Part shown: positions 51,948 through 60,186 of the stretch, piece after piece
Layout of the letters: each line of letters starts with the position of its first letter
Position numbering within the stretch: the stretch's first letter is position 1
Origin: Cryobacterium psychrophilum
GTDB lineage: Bacteria > Actinomycetota > Actinomycetes > Actinomycetales > Microbacteriaceae
Assembly (NCBI RefSeq): GCF_004365915.1
Contig: NZ_SODI01000001.1
Coordinates: 2,542,001-2,606,000, forward strand
DNA length: 64,000 nucleotides
Reading direction: 5' to 3'
Translations under genes and position numbers: made by a program
The notes under the pieces: model-generated
Seen by the model: only the letters and a program-made list of their open reading frames with translations
Told to the model about the DNA's origin: nothing
Databases searched by the model: none

Positions 51948-52805
51948 CTAGCGGTTGGGGAACTCGTGGGGGAGGCCGTGCAGCACCGGAGCCAGACGCT
52001 CCAGGCGGCCGCGCTCGAGGAGCAGGGCGGCGTACTCCCGGTCACGACGTACCGCGGCCACACCGATCAGGAATGCCTCGGCTGGAGCGGACGGCACCGG
52101 GGAGACGAACGGTGCCACTTCGGCGGCCAGGGACGCGGCGAAGCGCTCCCGGGTTGCCGGAGTGAGCTTCGCAGCCTGCCGGAGGAACTGTGCCACGCGA
52201 CGCGCGAGCGGATCGGGCAGCCGTGCCACATCCACCGTCTGAGACCAGCCGAGAAGCGGTAGAGGAACTCCGGTGACGGGCGCGGTATATGCAGGCACCC
52301 GCTCAAGCTGACTATACGTACCGGCAAGCAGATCACCGAGGCGTTGGGAGCGTGCGTTGAGGAGCCCCACGGTCGCAGCGAGGCCACCGAGGGTCAGGAA
52401 AATTTCCAGGATTCCCGTGAGGGAGCGAATGAAGGCATGACGCAGCGAGATCGCGCCACCGTCCACCCGCACGATCCGCGCACCAATGACGAGTTTGCCA
52501 AGAGATCGGCCCCGCATTGCTGTTTCGACGACCATGGGCGCGATCACAATGGATACGACCAGGCTGGCGATGGTCACGGCCTGATTGAGCGCGGGATCCG
52601 CCGCGTCGCCCAGCACGAATAGCGCAGACAGGAGCAGAACCGTGAAGAGGATGCCGTAGGCGACGACGTCGATGGCCGCGCCCGCGCCCCGAAGAATCAG
52701 GTTCGCCGGGAGCACATCGAGCGCGACTGCCTCGCCGGTGAGAAGTTCCTCGCTGGAGTCCGAGCCGTCATTGGCCGGATCAGTGGACTGCACGGTCTGC
52801 ACCAT
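51948..52805 (-). CDS. RDD-domain membrane protein
   Basis: 285 residues from ATG 52805 (MVQTVQSTDPAND). The RDD region at about 28-165 has NLILRGAGAAIDVVAYGILF, GRSLGKLVIGARIVRVDGGAISLRHAFIR (conserved R and D) and helices. The C-terminal 100 residues are soluble and Ala/Arg-rich. This type is found divergent to SpoIIM in actinobacteria. The ATG is 17 bp from the SpoIIM start, so there is almost no leader. Confidence 0.82.
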   Translation of the reverse strand: MVQTVQSTDPANDGSDSSEELLTGEAVALDVLPANLILRGAGAAIDVVAYGILFTVLLLSALFVLGDAADPALNQAVTIASLVVSIVIAPMVVETAMRGRSLGKLVIGARIVRVDGGAISLRHAFIRSLTGILEIFLTLGGLAATVGLLNARSQRLGDLLAGTYSQLERVPAYTAPVTGVPLPLLGWSQTVDVARLPDPLARRVAQFLRQAAKLTPATRERFAASLAAEVAPFVSPVPSAPAEAFLIGVAAVRRDREYAALLLERGRLERLAPVLHGLPHEFPNR

Positions 52806-52808
52806 GTC

Positions 52809-52814
52809 TACTAT
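52809..52814 (+). promoter_or_regulatory. Candidate -10 of a leaderless promoter for SpoIIM
   Basis: TACTAT (TAnnnT) ends 8 bases before the A of ATG 52823, the spacing expected if transcription starts at the start codon. TGGACT at 52784-52789 may be the -35, but the 19-bp spacer is long. Confidence 0.4.
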
Positions 52815-52822
52815 TGAACCAG

Positions 52823-53818
52823 ATGGATCTCGACGCCTACACGGCCGCACACAAACAGGAGTGGAACCGCCTCACGGAGCTCGGCTCAAGGCGGCAGCTT
52901 TCCGGCGCGGAGGCCGACGAGCTCATCGAGCGCTATCAGGCTGGAGCGACACACCTGTCCGCCATGAAGACCACCGCCGGGTCAACGGTGCAAGGGGACC
53001 GCCTTTCCGTGGCGCTGTCCCGTGCGCGGTTGAGATTCACCGGGACAAGCGCCAACATGCTGTCCCTTCTTCCGGGTTTCTTTGCCCTGAAGCTGCCGGC
53101 AGCCCTGTATCGAATTCGCTGGCTCACCCTGGCGGTCGCTCTCGTCACATTCGCGGTCGCGGGACTCTATGCGCTCTGGGCGCTCAGTGATACGCAAGTA
53201 CTGGCGAACCTCGGCACCGACAAGCAACTCGCGCAGGTCGCGAACGAAGACTTCGTGGGGTACTACTCGGATAACCCCGCCGCGTCCTTCACCGGTTTAG
53301 TGTGGACCAACAATGCCTTCATCGCGGCGCAGTGCATTGCATTCGGCATTGTGGGCGTCTACGTTCCGTTCATCATCCTGCAGAACGCGCAGAACATTGG
53401 CCTCACAGCGGCCATCATGTTCTCGCAGGACAAGGGCGACGTCTTCTTCCTCTACATCGCGCCCCACGGCCAACTCGAACTCACCGCAATTTTCGTGGCG
53501 GCTGCGGCGGGCCTGCGCATTTTCTGGGCCTGGATTGCGCCCGGCGCTCGAACCAGGGGGCAAGCCCTCGCCGAGGACGCACGAGCACTGTTCACGGTGG
53601 CCATTGGCCTTGTCCTGGTGCTGTTCGTGTCGGGCGTCATTGAGGGGTTTGTCACGCCTGCTCCCTGGCCATGGCCGGTGAAGATCGGCATCGGGACCCT
53701 CGCACTCGCCCTGTTTCTCACCTACATGATCGTGGTCGGTGGGCGCGCAGCGCGCGCGGGGGAGACCGGCGACCTCGGCGAGTACGAGGCTGGCAGCACG
53801 CGCATTTACGCCGCCTGA
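52823..53818 (+). CDS. SpoIIM-family (stage II sporulation M) membrane protein
   Basis: 331 residues from ATG 52823 (a TTG at 52814 exists). Soluble N-terminus (about 1-75) with an LGSRRQLSGAEADELIERYQAGATHLSAM helical part, then five or six helices (about 100-300), with YSDNPAASFTGLVWTNNAFIAAQCIAFGIVGVYVPF, the classical SpoIIM loop motif. Non-sporulating actinobacteria keep it beside RDD, DUF58 and MoxR genes; role probably membrane or cell-wall homeostasis. Divergent from RDD. Confidence 0.85.
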   Translation: MDLDAYTAAHKQEWNRLTELGSRRQLSGAEADELIERYQAGATHLSAMKTTAGSTVQGDRLSVALSRARLRFTGTSANMLSLLPGFFALKLPAALYRIRWLTLAVALVTFAVAGLYALWALSDTQVLANLGTDKQLAQVANEDFVGYYSDNPAASFTGLVWTNNAFIAAQCIAFGIVGVYVPFIILQNAQNIGLTAAIMFSQDKGDVFFLYIAPHGQLELTAIFVAAAAGLRIFWAWIAPGARTRGQALAEDARALFTVAIGLVLVLFVSGVIEGFVTPAPWPWPVKIGIGTLALALFLTYMIVVGGRAARAGETGDLGEYEAGSTRIYAA

Positions 53819-53834
53819 GGTCCCGCGGCGCTTC

Positions 53835-55142
53835 CTACAGGCGGCCGGTGGCCTTCAGCAGTATGTAGCGGTCGGCGAGGGCGGGAGGCAGATCGGCGGG
53901 TGCCCCCGTCACGACCTCCGCGCCGAGCCGGCGAATGGCGGCGGAGACCCGTGCCACATCGAGCATGGCCCGTTCGGCTGCGGCGGCCCGGTAAACCTCG
54001 GAGCGGGTGGCGCGCTCTTCAACCGCTGCGGCCGCGATGGGGTCGGTCACGGAGGCGACAACGACCGTGTGACGCCCGGTGAGCTGGGGGAGCACCGAGA
54101 GCAGGCCAGTGGATGCCCCCGCGGCGTCGATCGAGGTGATGAGCACGACGAGCGCGTGCTGGCTCGTGATGCTGCGCACCTGCGCGGGAACAGCGGCCCA
54201 GTCCATCTCGATCAGTTCGGGCTCGATGAGGGCCATCGTATCGACCATCTGCGACAGCAGCGCAGCACCCTTGGCGCCGGCCACCCGACCGCGAACGCGA
54301 CGATCGAAGGCGAGAAAATCAACCCGGTCTCCGGCCGGGGCGGCCAGGGCAGCGAGAAGCAGGCTGGACTCGAAGGCGGTGTCCAGGCGGGGCTCATTGT
54401 CGATTCGCACGGCAGAGGTGCGCCCCGTGTCGATGAGAATCACAACCCGTCGGTCGCGTTCCGGCCGCCAGGTGCGCACCATGACATCGTTGCGCCTGGC
54501 CGTGGCGCGCCAGTCGATCGAGCGCACGTCGTCGCCGCGCACATACTCACGCAGGGAATCGAACTCGGTACCCGGGCCGCGCACCATCACGTGCGTGCGT
54601 CCGTCAAGTTCTTTGAGCCGCTGGATGCGGGACGGAAGGTGCTTGCGGGAATGGAACGGCGGCAGCACCCGAATGGTTCCCGGCGCGCTCAGGGTCGCCT
54701 GCCGGTTCCACAGGCCGAGGGGACCGCGTGCCCGTGCCGTGACCTGGCCCACCCGACGCTCTCCCCGTCGAAAGGGAGTCAGGGCGATCGCCACGCGGCG
54801 GCGCTCTCCGGGCGGGATGGAGACGGCCGAACGATTGTTTCCGGCACCGGCCGACGGCTGCCAGGCATCCCGAATCACCGCATGCAGATGACGGCGACCG
54901 GTGTTGGTGACGAAGAGCTGGCTCGTGACCGTTTCGCCCAGTCGCACCCTGGAGGGCAGCACGCGTTCCAGAAGGAGGGCGCGCGGCGAGGCGGCAAGAA
55001 GCAGATCGAGGCCGCCGAGCAGCGCCATGGCGAGGAGCCACAGCCCCAACACGGCGACTGCCCGCGTGAGCGTGTCGCCGAAGAGCACCACGGGGATGAC
55101 GCCGAGCGCGAGGAGCGCCACAAATCGGCCGGAGAGAGTCAT
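53835..55142 (-). CDS. DUF58 protein (von Willebrand A-like)
   Basis: 435 residues. Two N-terminal helices (about 5-50), then a DUF58 region with GTEFDSLREYVRGDDVRSIDWRATARRNDVMVRTWRPERDRRVVILIDTGR (about 196-246), the family hallmark, including the metal-site DTG of the vWA fold. It acts with MoxR, whose gene is 4 bp upstream. Precise substrate unknown; probably an assembly factor at the envelope. Confidence 0.9.
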   Translation of the reverse strand: MTLSGRFVALLALGVIPVVLFGDTLTRAVAVLGLWLLAMALLGGLDLLLAASPRALLLERVLPSRVRLGETVTSQLFVTNTGRRHLHAVIRDAWQPSAGAGNNRSAVSIPPGERRRVAIALTPFRRGERRVGQVTARARGPLGLWNRQATLSAPGTIRVLPPFHSRKHLPSRIQRLKELDGRTHVMVRGPGTEFDSLREYVRGDDVRSIDWRATARRNDVMVRTWRPERDRRVVILIDTGRTSAVRIDNEPRLDTAFESSLLLAALAAPAGDRVDFLAFDRRVRGRVAGAKGAALLSQMVDTMALIEPELIEMDWAAVPAQVRSITSQHALVVLITSIDAAGASTGLLSVLPQLTGRHTVVVASVTDPIAAAAVEERATRSEVYRAAAAERAMLDVARVSAAIRRLGAEVVTGAPADLPPALADRYILLKATGRL

Positions 55143-55145
55143 GGG

Positions 55146-56123
55146 CTAGATCGGAACCTGCACCTGCTGCAGCACCCCGCGCAGGATCGCATCGACCGAG
55201 ACGCCCTCGAGCTCGGCCTCCGGTTGCAGCATCAGCCGGTGGCGCCACACCGGCAGCACCATCGCCTGCACGTGATCGGGCGTGATCGACTCGTAGCCGC
55301 TCAGCCAGGCCCATGCCTTGGCCGCCGCGAGCAGGGCAGTGGTTCCTCGCGGACTCACGCCGAGTTTCACCGAGGGGCTGGAGCGTGTGGCGCGCGCAAG
55401 GTCCACGACATAGGCGAGAACATCGGCGCTTGACCCGACGGATGCCACGGCCGCCTGTGCCGCCGCCAGCTCGGCTGCACCCAGCACGGGTGTGACACCC
55501 GCGCCGGCGAGGTCGCGTGGGTTGAAACCGGCCGCGTGTCGACGTAACACCTCAACCTCATCGTCGCGCGCTGGAATGTCGAGGACGAGTTTGAGCAGGA
55601 ACCGGTCGAGCTGTGCCTCCGGCAGGGTATACGTGCCCTCGTATTCGATCGGGTTCATCGTGGCTGCCACAATGAACGGGACCGGCAGCAGGCGCGTGGC
55701 CCCGTCCACGCTCACCTGGCGTTCTTCCATCGCCTCGAGCAACGCCGATTGAGTCTTCGGGGGAGTGCGGTTGATCTCGTCGGCGAGGAGGATGTTCGTG
55801 AAGACCGGTCCGGCACGAAACTCGAATTCACCGGACTTGGCGTCATAGATGAGCGAGCCGGTCACGTCGCCCGGCATCAGGTCCGGTGTGAACTGGATGC
55901 GCTTTGTGTCGAGGCTGAGGGCATGGCTGAGTGTGCGCACGAGCAGCGTTTTGGCCACGCCGGGAACGCCTTCGAGCAGCACATGGCCTTTGGCGAGCAG
56001 GGCGATGATCAACCCGGTGACGGCGCCGTCCTGCCCGACGACGGCCTTGCCCACCTCGGCACGAACCCGGGTGAGGGACTCGCGCAGGGAATCGGTGCTG
56101 ATGGCGCTGGCGGGAGTGATCAT
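55146..56123 (-). CDS. MoxR-family AAA+ ATPase
   Basis: 325 residues. Walker A GVPGVAKT at 52-59 and Walker B LLADEIN near 112-118, followed by RTPPKTQSALLEAMEERQVSVDG and sensor-I NPIEYEGTYTLPEAQLDRF (about 157-175). It acts as a chaperone with DUF58/vWA proteins. It starts 4 bp into the DUF4350 stop (ATGA-type), so these genes are co-translated. Confidence 0.93.
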   Translation of the reverse strand: MITPASAISTDSLRESLTRVRAEVGKAVVGQDGAVTGLIIALLAKGHVLLEGVPGVAKTLLVRTLSHALSLDTKRIQFTPDLMPGDVTGSLIYDAKSGEFEFRAGPVFTNILLADEINRTPPKTQSALLEAMEERQVSVDGATRLLPVPFIVAATMNPIEYEGTYTLPEAQLDRFLLKLVLDIPARDDEVEVLRRHAAGFNPRDLAGAGVTPVLGAAELAAAQAAVASVGSSADVLAYVVDLARATRSSPSVKLGVSPRGTTALLAAAKAWAWLSGYESITPDHVQAMVLPVWRHRLMLQPEAELEGVSVDAILRGVLQQVQVPI

Positions 56124-57445
56124 GAGTCCATTCTGCCGTGAGGCGGGAGGTCGTGAGGTGCCGGGGCGTGAGGCGCCGAATGCGGGGTTGTCGAGTGCGC
56201 GGAGACCGCGGCCTGCGTCATCCGCTCCATCTCCTGCAGGCGGTTGGCGAGCCGCATAAGGTCGGCGTCGCCGGTTGGGTGCTCCTGCACGAGCACACCT
56301 CGCACGTCGGCAGCGGCCAGCCCGGTGAGCGCGGCGACGCTGTGCACAACGTCGTCGAGCCGCGCGCTGCGGCCGAGCCCCACCCGACCGGCCAGACGCT
56401 GCACCGTTCCGATGCGCAGGGCATCGAGAGCGCGCAGGCGGGTGTTTCCGCGGGCGTAGAGCCGAGCCCGCCCCTCCAAAGTTTCACTCGCCTTCACCGT
56501 CACGGGCAGGTTCTCCGCCACGAGGGGTCCGAATCGGCGACCTCGCCACAACGCTGCCGCCGCGGCGACGAGCCCGAGCAGAATGAGCGTCGGCGTCACC
56601 GATCCGGGGGTGAGATCGCCGATCGACGGCGGCCCCGTGCGCGGCACGTCGGCCAGGGTCGGCAGGTACCACACAACGGTGTCGCTGGGCCCCAGCAGGT
56701 TGAGGGCGAAGGCGGCGTTTCCGAAGTCCGCGATCGTTTCGTTGCTGAACACGGCCGCGTCGGGCACGAGCGTGAGCGTGTGATCAGCCTCCGCTCGTTC
56801 GATCACCGAGAACGTGGTGTCGCTGCTCGGGAAACAGCCGGTGAGTGTTGCGCCGGATGCCGGGGTGCTCTCCGGGGTGCCCTCCGGGATGCTGAGCGTG
56901 CCTCCCCCCGGGGAGAGTGACCCGGCCCGCGCCGCCGCAGGCACCGAGCACTGCGGCGTGAGGTCAGTCGCCATCGACAACCCACCGAATCCGACCTCGG
57001 GGGACAGTGCCTGCAGCGCGGCGAAATCGGGCGCGGCGATAACCGTGCGCGGGGCGAGGGACCCCAGCGCGGTGAGGCGTGACGCGTCGAGGAATCCGTC
57101 GCCGTCGAAGACGAAGAGCGTGGGGGCAGCCGCTTCGCTGGTTGCCGAACGTGCCTCGGCCAGGGTGTCGACGGTCACGACCGTGACCCCCTGTTCCCCC
57201 AGCACCGCGACCAGGGCCATGGCACCAGACGGTGCCGCGCTGTCGGCGGCGAGCCAGCGTCCCGTTGCGGGGCCACCGACCAGCAGAACGACCACGAGAG
57301 TGACCAGAACCGTGCCCGCAGCGGCGATGATCCAGAACCGGGACCGGCGCACGGACTCTCGTACGGTCGGCGTCACCGCGGTGGCGTTGGCCGCCGAGTC
57401 ATCGAGGACGAGCGGACGCGGTTCGACGACGAGCGAGCCGCTCAC
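56120..57445 (-). CDS. DUF4350 membrane protein
   Basis: 441 residues. Helix near 35-58 (FWIIAAAGTVLVTLVVVLLVGG), an extracytoplasmic domain (about 60-270; PSGAMALVAVLGEQGVTVV is the DUF4350 start), second helix near 284-300 and a cytoplasmic C-terminus with Arg/Leu-rich region. It is between MoxR and DUF4129 and overlaps both by 4 bp. Confidence 0.83.
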   Translation of the reverse strand: MSGSLVVEPRPLVLDDSAANATAVTPTVRESVRRSRFWIIAAAGTVLVTLVVVLLVGGPATGRWLAADSAAPSGAMALVAVLGEQGVTVVTVDTLAEARSATSEAAAPTLFVFDGDGFLDASRLTALGSLAPRTVIAAPDFAALQALSPEVGFGGLSMATDLTPQCSVPAAARAGSLSPGGGTLSIPEGTPESTPASGATLTGCFPSSDTTFSVIERAEADHTLTLVPDAAVFSNETIADFGNAAFALNLLGPSDTVVWYLPTLADVPRTGPPSIGDLTPGSVTPTLILLGLVAAAAALWRGRRFGPLVAENLPVTVKASETLEGRARLYARGNTRLRALDALRIGTVQRLAGRVGLGRSARLDDVVHSVAALTGLAAADVRGVLVQEHPTGDADLMRLANRLQEMERMTQAAVSAHSTTPHSAPHAPAPHDLPPHGRMDS

Positions 57446-58131
57446 GAGCTGACCTGCCGGGCCGCGACGCTCTGCTCGGAGGGCGTCGCGAGCCGGGCCG
57501 GCGCGGCGCGGCGCAGCTCGCCCTCAAGCGCTTCGAGGGTGCGGAAGTCGGCCTCGGCGCCGGACACGCCCAGATAGCGCACGCGGTCGAACACGTCGGC
57601 AGCACCGATGAGTCCGTCGCGCGCGGCAGGAAAAGCGGCAGCCGCGCGCTCGGCGAAACCGTGCGCGGTCGTACCGGGTGTCACGCTCACCACCGTGCGT
57701 TCGAACATGTCGGCGGCAAGCGCGCGGAAGATCTCTTCGGCGGCCAGGCTCCAGTTGCCTGCCTGTGCGGCGGCCTGCGCGGCGCGGCGCATGTCCGCGG
57801 CGCTGCGACGGTCATCCGTGCCGAAGAGGTCGGTCGCCTGGGCACGCCGGCGATTACGACGCGGGACTCCGAAGATCAACCAGGCGGCACCGATTGCGAC
57901 GAGTACAACGGCGATCACAAGGGCGGGCAGCCAGCTGTTCCACACGCCGCCGTCGGGAAGGCGCAGCGACCCCAGCCAGTCGAAGAACGACTGTGACAGG
58001 CGGTCGAACCAGGTGGGCCGCGCCGCCTCGTACGGCGCCTTGAGAAGTTCGTCCTGCAGCCAGCGCTGCGCCTCTGGACCATCGGGTGTCACCGGAATCT
58101 CTGCCGGCCGTAGACGAACGGGACTGATCAT
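57442..58131 (-). CDS. DUF4129 protein
   Basis: 229 residues from ATG 58131. The longer frame to 59355 is a shadow. Helix near 66-86 (WLPALVIAVVLVAIGAAWLIFG), and a C-terminal domain with NWSLAAEEIFRALAADMFERTVVSVTPGTTAHGFAERAAAAFP (about 145-187), as in DUF4129 (often fused to transglutaminase proteins). The partner transglutaminase-type gene is not present in the window. Confidence 0.85.
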   Translation of the reverse strand: MISPVRLRPAEIPVTPDGPEAQRWLQDELLKAPYEAARPTWFDRLSQSFFDWLGSLRLPDGGVWNSWLPALVIAVVLVAIGAAWLIFGVPRRNRRRAQATDLFGTDDRRSAADMRRAAQAAAQAGNWSLAAEEIFRALAADMFERTVVSVTPGTTAHGFAERAAAAFPAARDGLIGAADVFDRVRYLGVSGAEADFRTLEALEGELRRAAPARLATPSEQSVAARQVSS

Positions 58132-59345
58132 GCCTGGGGCGAGGTGGGCGTGATGAGGTACGGATCCGGTATGACGGCACCCGTCTGCGTGCCCTCCACA
58201 TACCGGGCGAGCTCGAGGTCGAGCCCTTCCTTGCGCATCCGGAGGTCGAGATAGATGAGAGCATTCGTGGCGGACGTGATGACGGAACCGATCGCACCCG
58301 CCACAACCGTGACAAAGATGACGCCGGCATAGGAGATGAAAGCGGGGACGTACGCATCGACGGAGGCTGTCGGGTCGACAAGCGACATCAGTATGGAGAA
58401 CACAATCGCGAACGGGGTGGTCACGAGCTGTACGAGCAGATTCACCGCGATCGTCACGAGCGCGAGCACCCCGAAAGTGCGCCAGAAGTAGCCCCTGGTG
58501 AGCGACCAGGACCGCCGGATCGCGGCCCGCACGGTGAGACGCTCCAACACAATCAGGCTGGGCACCACGGCTGTCTTCGTCGCGATCCACAGCGTGACAG
58601 CCAGTATCGCGAGGCCACCGATCACGCCCGTGAGAATGGCCAGAATCAGCCCGCGCGTGTCGCCCAGGAGCGCGAGCAGCGCCACGGCGAGAACGAGGAT
58701 TCCGAGGCCAATGATCAGCGCCGTGAGCAGGAGCAGGGTCCAGAGCACCAGCGTCCACAGACGGGGCCGTGCCGCACGCCACAAGCGCCCCAGGCGCAGC
58801 TTTTCCCCGAGCGTCGCCCGGGCCACCTCCGTGACGATCACGCCCTGGAGCAGGGCAGCGGCGATCACGCTGAGAAAGAGGGGCACCAGCGCCGAGAGCA
58901 GGATGAGGAGGGCCCCGCCCGATTCGATCTCGCCCTGCTGGTCGGTCGGCGCGGTTGAGATCCGGTCCGTCACCCAGTACGTGACGGGACCAACAACGGC
59001 GATGGTCGCGAGCAGCACAATGCCCTGGATGATCAAGGCGCTGCCGAAGGTGGCGCGCGGGTTGCGACGCAACACCCGCAACGGCGCAAACAGGAGGGCG
59101 CCGAATCCGAGCGGGCGGAGCGGGATCAGGCCCGGCTTCGGCGGCGGCGTCCAGCCGGGAGGAGGGCCGCCGAGCGGTGCGCCGACGGGTGGTGCGCCGA
59201 CGGGTGGTGCGCCGACGGGTGGTGGAATGGGGCCCCCGGTCGTTCCGCCGAGAGGCGCCCCGATGGGCGGGCCATGCGGGGGCGTCTGCGGGGGCGCTCC
59301 GAACGTGGGCGGTTGCCAGTTCTGCGGGTCGGTCACGACTCCCAT
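58128..59345 (-). CDS. Multi-pass membrane protein, Pro-rich N-terminus
   Basis: 405 residues from ATG 59345. Pro/Gly-rich N-terminus (about 1-80, with GAPPV repeats), then about 6-8 helices (about 88-375), with LERLTVRAAIRRSWSLTRGYFWRTFGVLALVTIAVN, which resembles the glycerophosphoryl diester phosphodiesterase membrane domain/DUF7847-type family. Starts the operon DUF4129-DUF4350-MoxR-DUF58 with ATGA coupling. Confidence 0.8.
   Translation of the reverse strand: MGVVTDPQNWQPPTFGAPPQTPPHGPPIGAPLGGTTGGPIPPPVGAPPVGAPPVGAPLGGPPPGWTPPPKPGLIPLRPLGFGALLFAPLRVLRRNPRATFGSALIIQGIVLLATIAVVGPVTYWVTDRISTAPTDQQGEIESGGALLILLSALVPLFLSVIAAALLQGVIVTEVARATLGEKLRLGRLWRAARPRLWTLVLWTLLLLTALIIGLGILVLAVALLALLGDTRGLILAILTGVIGGLAILAVTLWIATKTAVVPSLIVLERLTVRAAIRRSWSLTRGYFWRTFGVLALVTIAVNLLVQLVTTPFAIVFSILMSLVDPTASVDAYVPAFISYAGVIFVTVVAGAIGSVITSATNALIYLDLRMRKEGLDLELARYVEGTQTGAVIPDPYLITPTSPQA
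59181..59225 (-). repeat. 15-bp tandem repeat (GAPPV codons)
   Basis: Three identical copies of GCCGACGGGTGGTGC (plus strand), coding for Gly-Ala-Pro-Pro-Val. Copy number is likely variable. Confidence 0.85.
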
Positions 59346-59498
59346 GCTGGCACACCTCGGTTCCAAGCGCGCTCCTGGTCTCTCGACTATTCTGGAGACC
59401 GGAATGAACTACTCACCGGGTAATCCGCAGCTTCAGGGGGGCGGCGACGTTCAGGCGTCGGAGCCGACGAAACGCACGATGATGGCAAAGAGAGAATA

Positions 59499-60179
59499 AT
59501 GACCTCACGTATTTTGGTTGTCGACGACGACACCGCGCTGTCCGAGATGATCGGCATCGTCTTGCACAGCGAGGGATTCGAGCCAAGTTTTTGCGCGGAC
59601 GGGGCGCTGGCTCTTGACGCCTTTCGCACGACCAAGCCCGACCTGGTGCTTCTCGACCTCATGCTGCCTGGCATTGACGGCATCGAGGTGTGCAGCCAGA
59701 TTCGAGCGGAGTCCGGCACCCCGATCATCATGCTGACAGCGCGGACGGACACAACGGATGTTGTGCGCGGGCTTGAATCCGGCGCCGACGACTACATGGT
59801 CAAACCGTTCAACCCCAAAGAACTCGTGGCCCGAATTCGCACCCGGCTGCGCCCCACGCCCGACGCCTCGACCCTCAGCCTGCAAATCGGTGACGTTGTC
59901 GTCGATGCCGCGGGCCATGAGGTGAAGCGCGGCGATCGCAGGATCAATCTGACTCCCCTCGAATTTGACCTGCTGCTGGCTCTGGCCTCCAAACCGCAGC
60001 AGGTATTCACGCGCGAGATGCTGCTCGAGCAAGTGTGGGGTTACCACTACAAGGCTGACACTCGCCTCGTGAACGTGCATGTGCAGCGCCTCCGGGCGAA
60101 GGTCGAAGAAGACCCCGACAACCCGAAGATCGTGATGACCGTTCGCGGCGTCGGGTACCGGGCCGGCGCGGTCGGCTAG
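59499..60179 (+). CDS. mtrA: MtrA response regulator
   Basis: 226 residues, OmpR family. Receiver with DDD (9-11), phospho-acceptor D53 (LLDLMLPG) and MVKPF (Lys about 102), then a winged helix ending VEEDPDNPKIVMTVRGVGYRAG. MtrA is the essential actinobacterial regulator of cell division, replication-origin control and wall hydrolases. First gene of mtrA-mtrB-lpqB; GAGAG lies before the ATG. Confidence 0.94.
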   Translation: MTSRILVVDDDTALSEMIGIVLHSEGFEPSFCADGALALDAFRTTKPDLVLLDLMLPGIDGIEVCSQIRAESGTPIIMLTARTDTTDVVRGLESGADDYMVKPFNPKELVARIRTRLRPTPDASTLSLQIGDVVVDAAGHEVKRGDRRINLTPLEFDLLLALASKPQQVFTREMLLEQVWGYHYKADTRLVNVHVQRLRAKVEEDPDNPKIVMTVRGVGYRAGAVG

Positions 60180-60186
60180 GCCCTTG

